Part shown: in pieces, positions 24,835-33,175 of the stretch | How positions within the stretch are numbered: position 1 is the first letter of the stretch | Layout of the letters: each line of letters begins with the position of its first letter | NCBI GenBank assembly: GCA_902167325.1 | Contig: LR632930.1 | Location: forward strand, 2,480,001-2,544,000 | Source of the DNA: Chitinophaga pinensis | GTDB taxonomy: Bacteria > Bacteroidota > Bacteroidia > Chitinophagales > Chitinophagaceae | Direction of reading: 5' to 3' | Length of the DNA stretch: 64,000 nt | Program-made: the position numbers and the translations under genes | Notes under the pieces: generated by a model | Database searches by the model: none | What the model was told of the DNA's origin: nothing | What the model saw: the letters and a program-made list of their open reading frames with translations, nothing else

Positions 24835-25176
24835 ATGAAAGAATTCGCATTATTATTCCGTCAGCCATCATACGATCATCTTGAATTGCCTGAAGCAGAA
24901 CAGGCTGCCCTTATAAAAAAGTGGCAGGACTGGCTGGGTGGGATCGCTGCTCAGGGCAGGCTGGCCATGCCACCTACCCGCCTCGTTCCCGGAGCAGGGA
25001 AGGTACTCAAGCCGGGAGGCGTGGTAACAGACGGGCCATTCGTGGAGATCCGCGAACGCCTTGGAGGCCTTACCGTAATAAGGGCGGAAAACCTGGAAGA
25101 AGCTACCACCCTGGCACATGGCTGCCCTGCCATTGAAGTGGGCGGCAGTGTGGAAATCAGGCAGGTAATGGGATAA
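24835..25176 (+). CDS. YCII-related (DGPF domain) protein
   Basis: A 113-residue protein with the YCII/DGPF fold, a small ferredoxin-like dimer. The name-giving motif appears as VVTDGPFVEIRERLGG at about residues 64-79, after the N-terminal strand KEFALLFRQP. Function is not established for the family. The gene is followed, after a hairpin, by a sigma factor of the ECF42 type, for which DGPF genes are the classical neighbours and regulated targets. Confidence 0.9.
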   Translation: MKEFALLFRQPSYDHLELPEAEQAALIKKWQDWLGGIAAQGRLAMPPTRLVPGAGKVLKPGGVVTDGPFVEIRERLGGLTVIRAENLEEATTLAHGCPAIEVGGSVEIRQVMG

Positions 25177-25188
25177 ATAATTTTAGAT

Positions 25189-25218
25189 ACGGTTCGCCTG
25201 CATTTGCGGGCGAACCGT
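25189..25218 (+). terminator. Hairpin between the YCII and ECF42 genes
   Basis: ACGGTTCGCC (25189-25198) pairs perfectly with GGCGAACCGT (25209-25218), loop of 10 nt. It is followed by TTATTTTG, a short U-rich tract. It ends only 13 nt before the sigma-factor ATG, so it may partially terminate or act as an element in the sigma mRNA leader. Confidence 0.5.
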
Positions 25219-25231
25219 TTATTTTGTGTCC

Positions 25232-26464
25232 ATGAGTCAGCAACGTACCACAATTGATCAGCTTTTTCAGCAGGAGTTTTCAAAAATGGTGGCGGTAATC
25301 AGCCGCCAGTTCGGGTTGGAGCATATCGAAACCGCAGAAGATATTGTGAGCGATACTTTCCTGACCGCAGCAGAGAACTGGGGAGAGAAAGGAGTGCCTG
25401 AAAACCCGGCTGCCTGGCTGTATGTGGTGGCAAAGCATAAAACGCTGGCCCATTTCCGGCGTGGGGATGTATGGCAGCAAAAAGTACTCCCGGCAGTAAA
25501 AGCCGGTATGGATACGGAAGAAGCGGAAACCGATCTCGACTTCTCCGCACAGAATATACAGGACAGCCAGCTGCGGATGATCTTCGCTATCTGCAACCCC
25601 GCAATCGCCAGCGAGTCGCAGATAGGGCTTGCGCTCCGCATTCTTTGCGGTTTCGGTATTGATGAAATTGCCGCCGCATTTCTCAGCAACAAAGAAACCA
25701 TCAATAAGCGGCTCTTCCGTGCAAAAGAGAAGCTCCGTACCGAAAACATCCGGATGGAGCTGCCGCCGGAGCATATGCTCAACGCACGCCTCGATAATGT
25801 ACTACACATCATCTACCTGCTTTTCAACGAAGGCTATTACAGCCGTACCCAGGATGTAATTCTGCAAAAAGACCTCTGCCTCGAAGCACTCCGGCTTGGA
25901 CTGTTACTAACCGCCTTCCCCCTTACCGCGCAGCCACGCACCTATGCGCTCATTGCCCTTATGTGTTTTCATGCTTCCCGCTTTGAAGCACGGCAACAGG
26001 CCGGGGAAGAGATCGTATTGTATGAAGAACAGGACGAAGCGCTGTGGGATCGTGAGCTGATTGCACAGGGCATACAGTTCCTGGGGCTTTCGGCTTCCGG
26101 TAATACCATCAGCTCCTATCATCTCGAAGCACGGATCGCTTACCTGCATTGCCAGAAAGAAGACACACCTGAGAAGTGGCAGGAGATACTGGCGTTGTAT
26201 AACGAGCTGCTTTTTATACATTATTCCCCCAGTGCAGCACTCAACCGCACCTTTGCGCTTTACAAAGCCGATGGGGCCAAAGCTGCGCTGGCAGAAGCGG
26301 AAAAGCTGCAGCTGGAAGACAATCATTTCTATTGGGTGCTGCTGGGAGAACTCAACAGCAAAACCGACCCGGCCTTAGCGGAATCACATTACCGCCGGGC
26401 ATATACACTGGCGCAAACTGTTGCGGAAAAGGAAGGTATTTTACGTGCCATAAAGAGGTTGTAA
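25232..26464 (+). CDS. ECF42-type RNA polymerase sigma factor with C-terminal TPR-like extension
   Basis: A 410-residue sigma factor, twice the length of ordinary ECF factors. Residues 1-75 hold sigma region 2 (FSKMVAVISRQFGLEHIETAEDIVSDTFLTAAENW). Region 4 is at about 110-170, with LALRILCGFGIDEIAAAFLSNKETINKRLFRAKEKLR. The remaining about 225 residues are helical and TPR-like (YNELLFIHYSPSAALNRTFAL near 330). This is the layout of the ECF42 group, whose C-terminal extension is needed for activity in place of an anti-sigma factor. The ATG at 25232 is preferred over a GTG two codons upstream. No anti-sigma gene is nearby. Likely targets are the two small genes just upstream. Confidence 0.9.
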   Translation: MSQQRTTIDQLFQQEFSKMVAVISRQFGLEHIETAEDIVSDTFLTAAENWGEKGVPENPAAWLYVVAKHKTLAHFRRGDVWQQKVLPAVKAGMDTEEAETDLDFSAQNIQDSQLRMIFAICNPAIASESQIGLALRILCGFGIDEIAAAFLSNKETINKRLFRAKEKLRTENIRMELPPEHMLNARLDNVLHIIYLLFNEGYYSRTQDVILQKDLCLEALRLGLLLTAFPLTAQPRTYALIALMCFHASRFEARQQAGEEIVLYEEQDEALWDRELIAQGIQFLGLSASGNTISSYHLEARIAYLHCQKEDTPEKWQEILALYNELLFIHYSPSAALNRTFALYKADGAKAALAEAEKLQLEDNHFYWVLLGELNSKTDPALAESHYRRAYTLAQTVAEKEGILRAIKRL

Positions 26465-26545
26465 TAATAGCTGGTTATAAAAAGATCAGGGAGATAGTGC
26501 TGCTGGCAATATCCCCCTGTTTCATTATTCAAAAAGCATGTTTGA

Positions 26546-29500
26546 TTATTCATATACCGGGCGCTCCCGGTTCCTGTAGCGCGCCTTCCGCAACAGCTTC
26601 TCCTGCTGGGCAGCAAGGGGAACTTTCACATCCATTGGCTCCATGGAAACCTCTGTAAGGCCCAGTTTGGTAGTCATCTTTTTAGGATCTTCCGGCTGCA
26701 GGCCGCTAACTGCGAGGTGCCATGTATCGTCCTGATTCCTGACACGGCATTTGTAGAAATATACCATGCCTTTTTTCAGCCTGTATGTGGTGGCCTGTTT
26801 TCCAATGTACACCACGGAATCTATCCGGTTTGCCCAGGGAGGTGTTATCATCAGTACACTACGCGACAGTAGCTCCTGCCTGCGGTAACGCTCCGGAAAG
26901 CGTGCCGGCTGCCCTATTTTCTCCAGCTCTTCCCACAGCTCTGCGCGGTAGAGGTCCTGGGCGGCAATGGCTTCGAGCAGACTATCTTTCACCGGTACTC
27001 CGCGACGGAGGTACAATGCCGTCAGATGGATCTGCTGGGCAGGGTGCTTCAGTTTCTCGAGGCTATTGAAGAAGCGTGCGGCATTTCGGTTTTGATGGCG
27101 GAAGGGAAGGAGGAGTATGGCATATTGCTTCACATCATCATCTGCCTCTGCGTATTCTTCTTTGCTTTCAGGGTCTGCTTCCTGTGTCTGCGATGCTGCT
27201 ACGAGCGCCTGCAGGGCCGCACGTGCATCAAAGGCTATCTGGCCGAGATGGTCCTCGTATACAGCGGGAGCCAGCGCACTACTGTCTACCGCCTGTGCCA
27301 TGAAGCGGTAAATATTGTTCTTATATTCTGTGAGTGCGGTGAGCTGCAATAGATCAGGGAAGAGTCCCGCGCTGAGTTTCAGCGAATCGTACATGGGGTA
27401 GAACCAGTCGTAGCTACGGTCGCCATCTCCGAGGATGGGAATGTCTGTCAGTACCAGTTCTTTAAAGAGTGCATTGGCTTCTGTGGTTTTCTGCATGAGC
27501 AGGGCACGCGCCACAGCCTGCTGGAATGTGGAAGTATCTTCCGCAGCCAGGTAAGCGTCTTTCAGGTATGGCAGCACCTCCGGGTGATGCAGTGTGCCCA
27601 GATTGCTGATGAGAGACGATTTCAGCGGCATATAATCCTTTTCCTTCCCACTCCGGCCACGTATCAGGCGGATGAGTGCCGGGGCATCTTTGTCCTCGAA
27701 ACTGGCAATGGTAGTGGATATTCTTGCACCGGAACGGATGGTACTGTCTACCGAAGTGAAGTCACGGATCAATGCAGGACCCTGCCGGGTAAACAGTGAT
27801 GGCTCATTGGATGAATCGCCGGTTACACGGAAGCTGTCGAAGAAAGTGCGTACAAAATCCGATGGACCGGCAGCCGGATCTATCAGTGCCGTTACCCAGT
27901 ACCGCATATGGTTATAGATAATCACTTTGTGCATGATGGCGCGCGATGAGTTGGTGTCTCTCATCTGCAGCAGTAAATGGTGCGCTCCGTTCTCCCACTT
28001 TTTTTCCCGGGATGCGATCACCATGTCGTTTTCTTCACTGAGGTCTTTTTCCACAAGGTGCCAGTATTCGGTACTGTCTATCGAATAATAGGGATTGTAT
28101 TTGCGAACGGATACGCGCACTACTTCCCCGGTACTGTCTGCCACAAACCAGCGCACCTTATTCCGGGATACCTCACCGGAAGCACGGTCCCAGCTGAGAG
28201 ATTCCTCTACGGCTTCGGCCATATCATCCTGCAGCGCCTTTACGGGCGATTGCACTGTGAAGCGGAGCATGGTATCCTGCTCCTGCTTCATGGAGCCGTA
28301 TTGTGCCAGTTCTGGCCGGAAGGAGGCAAGGAAGGCTTCTGCCGAAGATTTGTTTTTGGTATAGCGGGCTGTTACCATTACGGTGTGCGGACCCTGTACG
28401 AAGAACCGGGCGATGGTATGGCTGTTATCCGTATTCTGATATTGCTGTTCCAGGCAATCACGGCCCTGCCAGCGAATTATTTTTCTGATGGTGGGGTGTT
28501 TGATGGATTTGGAAGCGCGGTAAGATTCTTCCGCAAATGACAGTTCTACCGTATCTTCTTCCAGTCGTGTAAAGTTGTGCAGCGGTATGCGTGATACCTG
28601 GTAGCTGTTACCGGTATTGCGGTCCAGCATTTCGTATTCATTCCGCAGTGTCATGGCGGGCATGGAAACGGTACTGGCAAAGAAGGGTGTTTCCGGTATC
28701 TGCGCGCTGAAGGCACCGGTGGCGGAGCGGTATTGTGTTGTAGGTATAAAGCTATTGGAGTGTTCGGCCTTCAGGCGGATGGATTGCAGGAACCTGTCGC
28801 CTTCCGGCCCGGCAGCATAATCCCCGTTGCCGCTTATTTTAAAAATGAGGATCTCGTGCGGGGTAACAAAGATGCGGTACCGCTGCAGATCGCCCCGGCG
28901 TGTGCGGCTTTCTATGGCAAACCCGGGTAGTTCGTTTTCTGTGATCTTTTTGAGAGATGTGATCTTCCCCGGTACAAATTCATACAGCGTACTGTCTATC
29001 CGTGCAATTACATCTGCAGCAGCTTGCCCAAGGCTGAGGGAGTTGGTTTTAATACGGCTCACGAGGTAATAAGCGCCATTCGCGAGGTCGGCATATTGCA
29101 GCTGACTAAGGGATACCAGGCGGCTGAAGTTGAATAGTTTTCCGGGCAGCTCCACGGTAAAGCGTCCATCTTCGGCGGTATATTCCCGGAACTGAACCGG
29201 CGCTTTCATTTTATCCAGTTCGTCTTTCTGTTTACTGTCGCGGTTCGCGTATTGAATAGGCCGCAGGGTATACCCCGCTTTCCTGAGCAGGTTGATCACT
29301 CCACGGTCGCCAGGGAGGTGGGCTGCGCCCACTCCGGCAAAAAGACTGCTCTTCCGGATGATGGAATCAATGGCATGAGCCATATTCTCATTCCGCACGT
29401 ACAGGAATTTTTCAAGGAATGCGGGTGATTCCGACTGGCGGTTGGAGAGGGAGTCCAGCATATCGAGGTCTCCACGGCGGTATGCATCGTTCAGCAGTTC

Positions 29501-30127
29501 TCCGGAAGTATTACGGAAGCCACCGGAACGGCCCGGACGGCGGTTCTGCCTGTCAAGGCTGGCTTCGCGATAAGCTTCGAACATCAGTCTTTCCGATTCA
29601 TCGAAGTTTTCCACGCCGGCAGCCTTTTTCCCGAGCTTGCTGCCTACCTGGTAGATGTACATGTCGAGGAAAGTGTTCTCTTCGAAATCTTCCTGCATGG
29701 CATACGAGCGGTACAGCAGGTGGTTGATCATTTCCGGGCGGTAAGCCAGCCCGGCTTCCAGTGCATCAGCATAAGTTGTGAGGGTGAAAGCCTGATCGGG
29801 AAGTGTTTTGCGCTGGAGCGGCCTGCGCGATGCCATGCTGCCGAGGAAGAACATGCGGCTGTTGGAAAAGTCTTCCTGCAAACGTTCGGGATTGGTTTCG
29901 AGCGCCACCATGTCCGACTGGCGTATACAGTGGTAGAAAGAATCGCTGAGATGGAATGCCAGCTTACTGCTGACGTGCATGGTGCCGAAGAGGTACGATG
30001 GTTTCCGTAGACCGTTACCGGTGATCTCCCATAACAGGCCCTGGTACCGTGGCTGTTGCTGCGCTGCGGAAGTGAGTGAAATGGTCAGCAGGAGCGCCCC
30101 CAGTGCCAGTGTTCTCCGGAATATCAT
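26546..30127 (-). CDS. Large TraB/GumN family protein with long C-terminal extension
   Basis: A 1193-residue secreted protein (signal peptide about 1-22). Residues about 28-300 form a TraB/GumN domain: GLLWEITGNGLRKPSYLFGTMH with the conserved GT.H motif, then MVALETNPERL with the family Glu, and SLFAGVGAAHLPGDRGVINLLR near 260-280. Most TraB/GumN proteins are about 300 residues and end here. The following 900 residues do not match anything I know. They contain two similar beta-rich segments (EDGRFTVELPGKL near 310 and a later SATGAFSAQIPETP near 460) and a helical HEAT-like stretch (about 820-930). The family is suspected to be metalloproteases (Tiki relatives). It has its own promoter and no operon partner. 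Confidence 0.85.
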   Translation of the reverse strand: MIFRRTLALGALLLTISLTSAAQQQPRYQGLLWEITGNGLRKPSYLFGTMHVSSKLAFHLSDSFYHCIRQSDMVALETNPERLQEDFSNSRMFFLGSMASRRPLQRKTLPDQAFTLTTYADALEAGLAYRPEMINHLLYRSYAMQEDFEENTFLDMYIYQVGSKLGKKAAGVENFDESERLMFEAYREASLDRQNRRPGRSGGFRNTSGELLNDAYRRGDLDMLDSLSNRQSESPAFLEKFLYVRNENMAHAIDSIIRKSSLFAGVGAAHLPGDRGVINLLRKAGYTLRPIQYANRDSKQKDELDKMKAPVQFREYTAEDGRFTVELPGKLFNFSRLVSLSQLQYADLANGAYYLVSRIKTNSLSLGQAAADVIARIDSTLYEFVPGKITSLKKITENELPGFAIESRTRRGDLQRYRIFVTPHEILIFKISGNGDYAAGPEGDRFLQSIRLKAEHSNSFIPTTQYRSATGAFSAQIPETPFFASTVSMPAMTLRNEYEMLDRNTGNSYQVSRIPLHNFTRLEEDTVELSFAEESYRASKSIKHPTIRKIIRWQGRDCLEQQYQNTDNSHTIARFFVQGPHTVMVTARYTKNKSSAEAFLASFRPELAQYGSMKQEQDTMLRFTVQSPVKALQDDMAEAVEESLSWDRASGEVSRNKVRWFVADSTGEVVRVSVRKYNPYYSIDSTEYWHLVEKDLSEENDMVIASREKKWENGAHHLLLQMRDTNSSRAIMHKVIIYNHMRYWVTALIDPAAGPSDFVRTFFDSFRVTGDSSNEPSLFTRQGPALIRDFTSVDSTIRSGARISTTIASFEDKDAPALIRLIRGRSGKEKDYMPLKSSLISNLGTLHHPEVLPYLKDAYLAAEDTSTFQQAVARALLMQKTTEANALFKELVLTDIPILGDGDRSYDWFYPMYDSLKLSAGLFPDLLQLTALTEYKNNIYRFMAQAVDSSALAPAVYEDHLGQIAFDARAALQALVAASQTQEADPESKEEYAEADDDVKQYAILLLPFRHQNRNAARFFNSLEKLKHPAQQIHLTALYLRRGVPVKDSLLEAIAAQDLYRAELWEELEKIGQPARFPERYRRQELLSRSVLMITPPWANRIDSVVYIGKQATTYRLKKGMVYFYKCRVRNQDDTWHLAVSGLQPEDPKKMTTKLGLTEVSMEPMDVKVPLAAQQEKLLRKARYRNRERPVYE

Positions 30128-30150
30128 AAGGTTGCAAGGGATGGTGTTAC

Positions 30151-30158
30151 CAAATATA
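30151..30158 (-). promoter_or_regulatory. -7 promoter box of the TraB/GumN gene
   Basis: On the minus strand TATATTTG, a perfect match to the Bacteroidota -7 consensus TAnnTTTG, lies 23 nt before the start codon. The -33 element would fall in the T-run of the upstream terminator. Confidence 0.5.
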
Positions 30159-30161
30159 CTT

Positions 30162-30190
30162 AAAAAAAAGCAGCGCCTTAATGGCGCTGC
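30162..30190 (-). terminator. Terminator of the S9 peptidase gene, overlapping its last codons
   Basis: GCAGCGCC (30170-30177) pairs with GGCGCTGC (30183-30190). Read on the minus strand it is followed by eight T. The stop codon (30178-30180) is in the loop, and the final Leu-Gln-Arg-His codons build one side of the stem. Confidence 0.88.
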
Positions 30191-32532
30191 AGTGTGTTTT
30201 CAAAGAGTTTCAGGATTCGTTTGTACTCGTCCGTCCAGCTACTGGGCTCTGTAAACCCATGGTCTTCCACGGGATATACGGCCAGTTCCCATCCTTCTTT
30301 CCCCAGTTCTATCAGCCGCTGCGAGAGCCGCACGATGTCCTGGAAATGTACATTCACGTCTACCATGCCATGGCACATCAGCAGCTTGCCTGTCAGCCCT
30401 TCCGCGTAATAGATCGGGGAAGAGCGGCGGTAAGCGATGCTGTCGGTAAACGGTTCGTTGAGGATGTTGCTGGTATATCCGTGGTTGTAGTGCGCCCAGT
30501 CCGTTACGGAGCGGAGTGCGGCACCTGCAGCAAAAGCGTCCGGCTCGGTAAAGAGGGCCATGAGCGTGATGAAGCCGCCATAGCTGCCTCCGTAAATACC
30601 AATGCGTTTAGGATCGACGCCATGCTGCTGTGCCAGCCATTTGGCACCGTCTACCTGATCGGTAAGGTCTTTACCTCCCATGTGCCGGTAAATACCAGTG
30701 CGCCAGTCTCTGCCATAGCCTGCGCTGCCACGGTAATCGATGTCGAGTACAGTATAACCAAGGTCGGTGAGCAGGTTGTGGAACATATACTCCCGGAAAT
30801 AGTTACTCCACCATTTATGAGCATTCTGCAAATATCCGGCACCATGTACGAACACCACGGCCGCACCGTTCTTCTTCGCAGCTTCGGGTGTATATAATCG
30901 GGCGTACACGGGCTGATTATCGCGGGCATTGAAGGTAATTACATTCGCCTCGCGCCAGGGATAGGCACGGAACTCATTGCTCATGGCCTTATCAGTGATC
31001 TGCCTGGCAGGAGCGCCGGCTTTATTTTCCTGCAGGTACATTTCCCAGGGATGGTTGGAGTTGGAATAGCGGTAAGCGATCCACTTTTCATCCGGACTCA
31101 TACTCACTGTATTGGCACCACTCATAGCGGTGATGCGCTCAGCCTTGCCGCCGCTCACTGCCAGGCGGTAGAAATGCTGCTCGCCGGGATGTATTTCGTT
31201 GGTGGTAATGTAGAAATGCTTTTTGTCGTTAGACAGTTGTGCCGAGAGCACCTCATATCTGCCACTGGTGAGCGCTGTCTTTTTACCGTTGGTGACATTG
31301 AGGGTATACAGATGGCTGTAGCCGGTGGCTTCGCTCTGGAACCAGCAGGTTTGTTCATCAGTCCAGCCAAGATTGTTCCAGCCAATGCCGGGTCCGCTGA
31401 TCCAGGCTTCATCACGCTGGCGGTCGAGCGGGGTGAGTTTACCGGTAGCAGCGTTCAGCAGCATGATCCAGCGGTCTTTATTATCCTGTGAGCGGATGTG
31501 TACGATGGCATGCGTGCCTTTGGGCGACCAGTAAGGGCCGTTGATAATAACGGGCCTGATGGACTTACCGGTATCGCGGCCGGGATAGTCTTTCAGATAA
31601 TCCGGTTTGTCGTAGATGCCGGGGATCTGCGCGGTGCGGATAGGGAAGGAGGTATCTTTTTCCCGGTCGTACACGAACGATTCAAAGCTGGGCTGTGCGC
31701 TGCCTACTTTGGAACGGCTGCGGAGATCAGTTGTGTAGGCATTGTCAGTCACGAAATTAGGGACCTCCGTGCCGCGTGTCATTGCCTCACGGAATACCCG
31801 GTAAACGACAAACCTTCCATCCGGACTCATACGCGCATCGTTGAGAGAGCGGTCGTCGAGGTAAAGGGAGCGGATGGCGCGTGGTTTGGGAAGATTGTTA
31901 TTGTAAGCCGTGGCCGCATCGGACTGGGCTTTCTTCTCACGCAGTACGAGGAACAGTTCCTGCTGCTGGTTATTGAGGAATTTATCCTGATCCGACTGGG
32001 ATTCGCTGCGTTTGGGTGGCCTGGCGCCCATTACGAAGTCGGTTAATTGCTCGGTGGCCCCGGTAGCGGGGTCCCAACTGTAAATATTACGCTCGCGGCG
32101 GAAAAGGATGCGGCTTTCGCTGAATCCGAATTCTGCCCCCGACTCCAGGTCGGATGTGTAGGTAACCCGTGTATCTTTACCGGAAGCGAGGTCGCGGAGC
32201 CATACATCGCCCTGCCAGGTGTATACGAGGCGGGTCCGGTCCTGGTTCAGTTCACCGTTCTGCATTGCCTGGATATGCGACCTTTCGGAAGGCGCCGTTT
32301 TCACAGGTTTGTGATTGGTGAGGGTTATGGCATGCAGGGAATCTGCAGGCAATTTGTCGGGGTTCCAGTTGAAATAGACGGTCTTACCATCTATCCCCCA
32401 GAAAATATTATCGGGAGAGGTGCCGATCCATTTCGGGTCGCGCATGATCTTTTCAACTGAAAGGGGCTGTACCTGCTGGGCGAAGGCGATGGCCGGCCCG
32501 CAAAGCGATGCGAGTAGCGTAAGGCGTTTCAT
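30178..32532 (-). CDS. S9 family prolyl oligopeptidase / dipeptidyl-peptidase IV-like serine peptidase
   Basis: A 784-residue exported peptidase. Its signal peptide is MKRLTLLASLCGPAIAFAQQ. An eight-blade beta-propeller region (about 40-510) contains recurring strands such as MSPDEKWIAYRYSNSNHPWEMYL. The alpha/beta-hydrolase domain has the nucleophile in GGSYGGF (Ser 650), Asp 725 in MVDVN and His 758 in EDHGF. Before the nucleophile stands DIDYRGSAGYGRDW, typical of the family. I chose the ATG at 32532; another ATG 12 nt upstream is possible. The frame stays open far upstream, but that part overlaps the divergent gene and is not conserved-looking. It probably trims peptides in the periplasm. 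Confidence 0.92.
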   Translation of the reverse strand: MKRLTLLASLCGPAIAFAQQVQPLSVEKIMRDPKWIGTSPDNIFWGIDGKTVYFNWNPDKLPADSLHAITLTNHKPVKTAPSERSHIQAMQNGELNQDRTRLVYTWQGDVWLRDLASGKDTRVTYTSDLESGAEFGFSESRILFRRERNIYSWDPATGATEQLTDFVMGARPPKRSESQSDQDKFLNNQQQELFLVLREKKAQSDAATAYNNNLPKPRAIRSLYLDDRSLNDARMSPDGRFVVYRVFREAMTRGTEVPNFVTDNAYTTDLRSRSKVGSAQPSFESFVYDREKDTSFPIRTAQIPGIYDKPDYLKDYPGRDTGKSIRPVIINGPYWSPKGTHAIVHIRSQDNKDRWIMLLNAATGKLTPLDRQRDEAWISGPGIGWNNLGWTDEQTCWFQSEATGYSHLYTLNVTNGKKTALTSGRYEVLSAQLSNDKKHFYITTNEIHPGEQHFYRLAVSGGKAERITAMSGANTVSMSPDEKWIAYRYSNSNHPWEMYLQENKAGAPARQITDKAMSNEFRAYPWREANVITFNARDNQPVYARLYTPEAAKKNGAAVVFVHGAGYLQNAHKWWSNYFREYMFHNLLTDLGYTVLDIDYRGSAGYGRDWRTGIYRHMGGKDLTDQVDGAKWLAQQHGVDPKRIGIYGGSYGGFITLMALFTEPDAFAAGAALRSVTDWAHYNHGYTSNILNEPFTDSIAYRRSSPIYYAEGLTGKLLMCHGMVDVNVHFQDIVRLSQRLIELGKEGWELAVYPVEDHGFTEPSSWTDEYKRILKLFENTLQRH

Positions 32533-32626
32533 GATTGTTGGCATAGTCTCGTAAACAGGAGCGGTTTTTTGATTGATTACGGATATTTTATAATTTGATG
32601 CACAAGATACTAAACATGATAACCCG

Positions 32627-33169
32627 ATGATGCGTAAAATGATGGCCGGTGCGTTCCTGCTGGCAGTTCTCGGAAGCTGCGGCCCTGCTAAGGTAAAAGA
32701 GCGGGCAGTGGTGCCTGTAGCGGAAGACACTACATTCCTGACCGGTACCTTCTTCCTCGTGCGCCACGCCGAGAAGTTCCCCGGCCGCGATTCCACGCTC
32801 ACCCCGGAAGGTGAAAAGCGTGCGGGTAAACTATATCGTCTCCTGAAAGATTCCGCCATCCAGCGCATCTATTCGACCCCTTTCTTCCGTACCCGGCAAA
32901 CCGGAGACTCCCTCCGTATCCGTCTCGGGATCGATACCGTCACCTATCAGGCCGACAGCACCGGTGAATCTCTGTTGTACGAAATCTCCCGCAGAGACGA
33001 CTGGGGTAAGCGCATCCTCGTTGTTGGCCATAGTAACACCCTGCTGCCGTTAATCCGCAGTCTCAATGCCAAAACCAATATCGACAGTATAGCCGATAAG
33101 GATTATGGTAATCTTTTCATTATTTACAAAAGCAGGAGCCAGAGCCGCCTTGTACATAAGCGGTTCTGA
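32627..33169 (+). CDS. Histidine phosphatase (phosphoglycerate-mutase superfamily) lipoprotein
   Basis: A 180-residue lipoprotein: the leader ends in the lipobox LGSC (about residue 18). The catalytic RHG-type motif is FLVRHAEK (about 46-53), with the phospho-accepting His. FRTRQTGDSLR and the second active-site His in VVGHSNTL (about 138) complete the superfamily pattern. The substrate is unknown; periplasmic branch-1 members are usually general phosphatases or SixA-like. It is transcribed divergently from the S9 peptidase across 94 bp. A possible promoter there is TTTG (32568-32571) followed by a TAATTTG-like box near 32591. Its stop is 6 nt from the convergent mgtE stop. Confidence 0.88.
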   Translation: MMRKMMAGAFLLAVLGSCGPAKVKERAVVPVAEDTTFLTGTFFLVRHAEKFPGRDSTLTPEGEKRAGKLYRLLKDSAIQRIYSTPFFRTRQTGDSLRIRLGIDTVTYQADSTGESLLYEISRRDDWGKRILVVGHSNTLLPLIRSLNAKTNIDSIADKDYGNLFIIYKSRSQSRLVHKRF

Positions 33170-33175
33170 AATGCA

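Noticed and set aside
32533..32868. N-terminal extension of the S9 peptidase
   Set aside because: Would bury the signal peptide, overlap the divergent phosphatase gene and has no conserved look; the ATG at 32532 (or 32544) is better.
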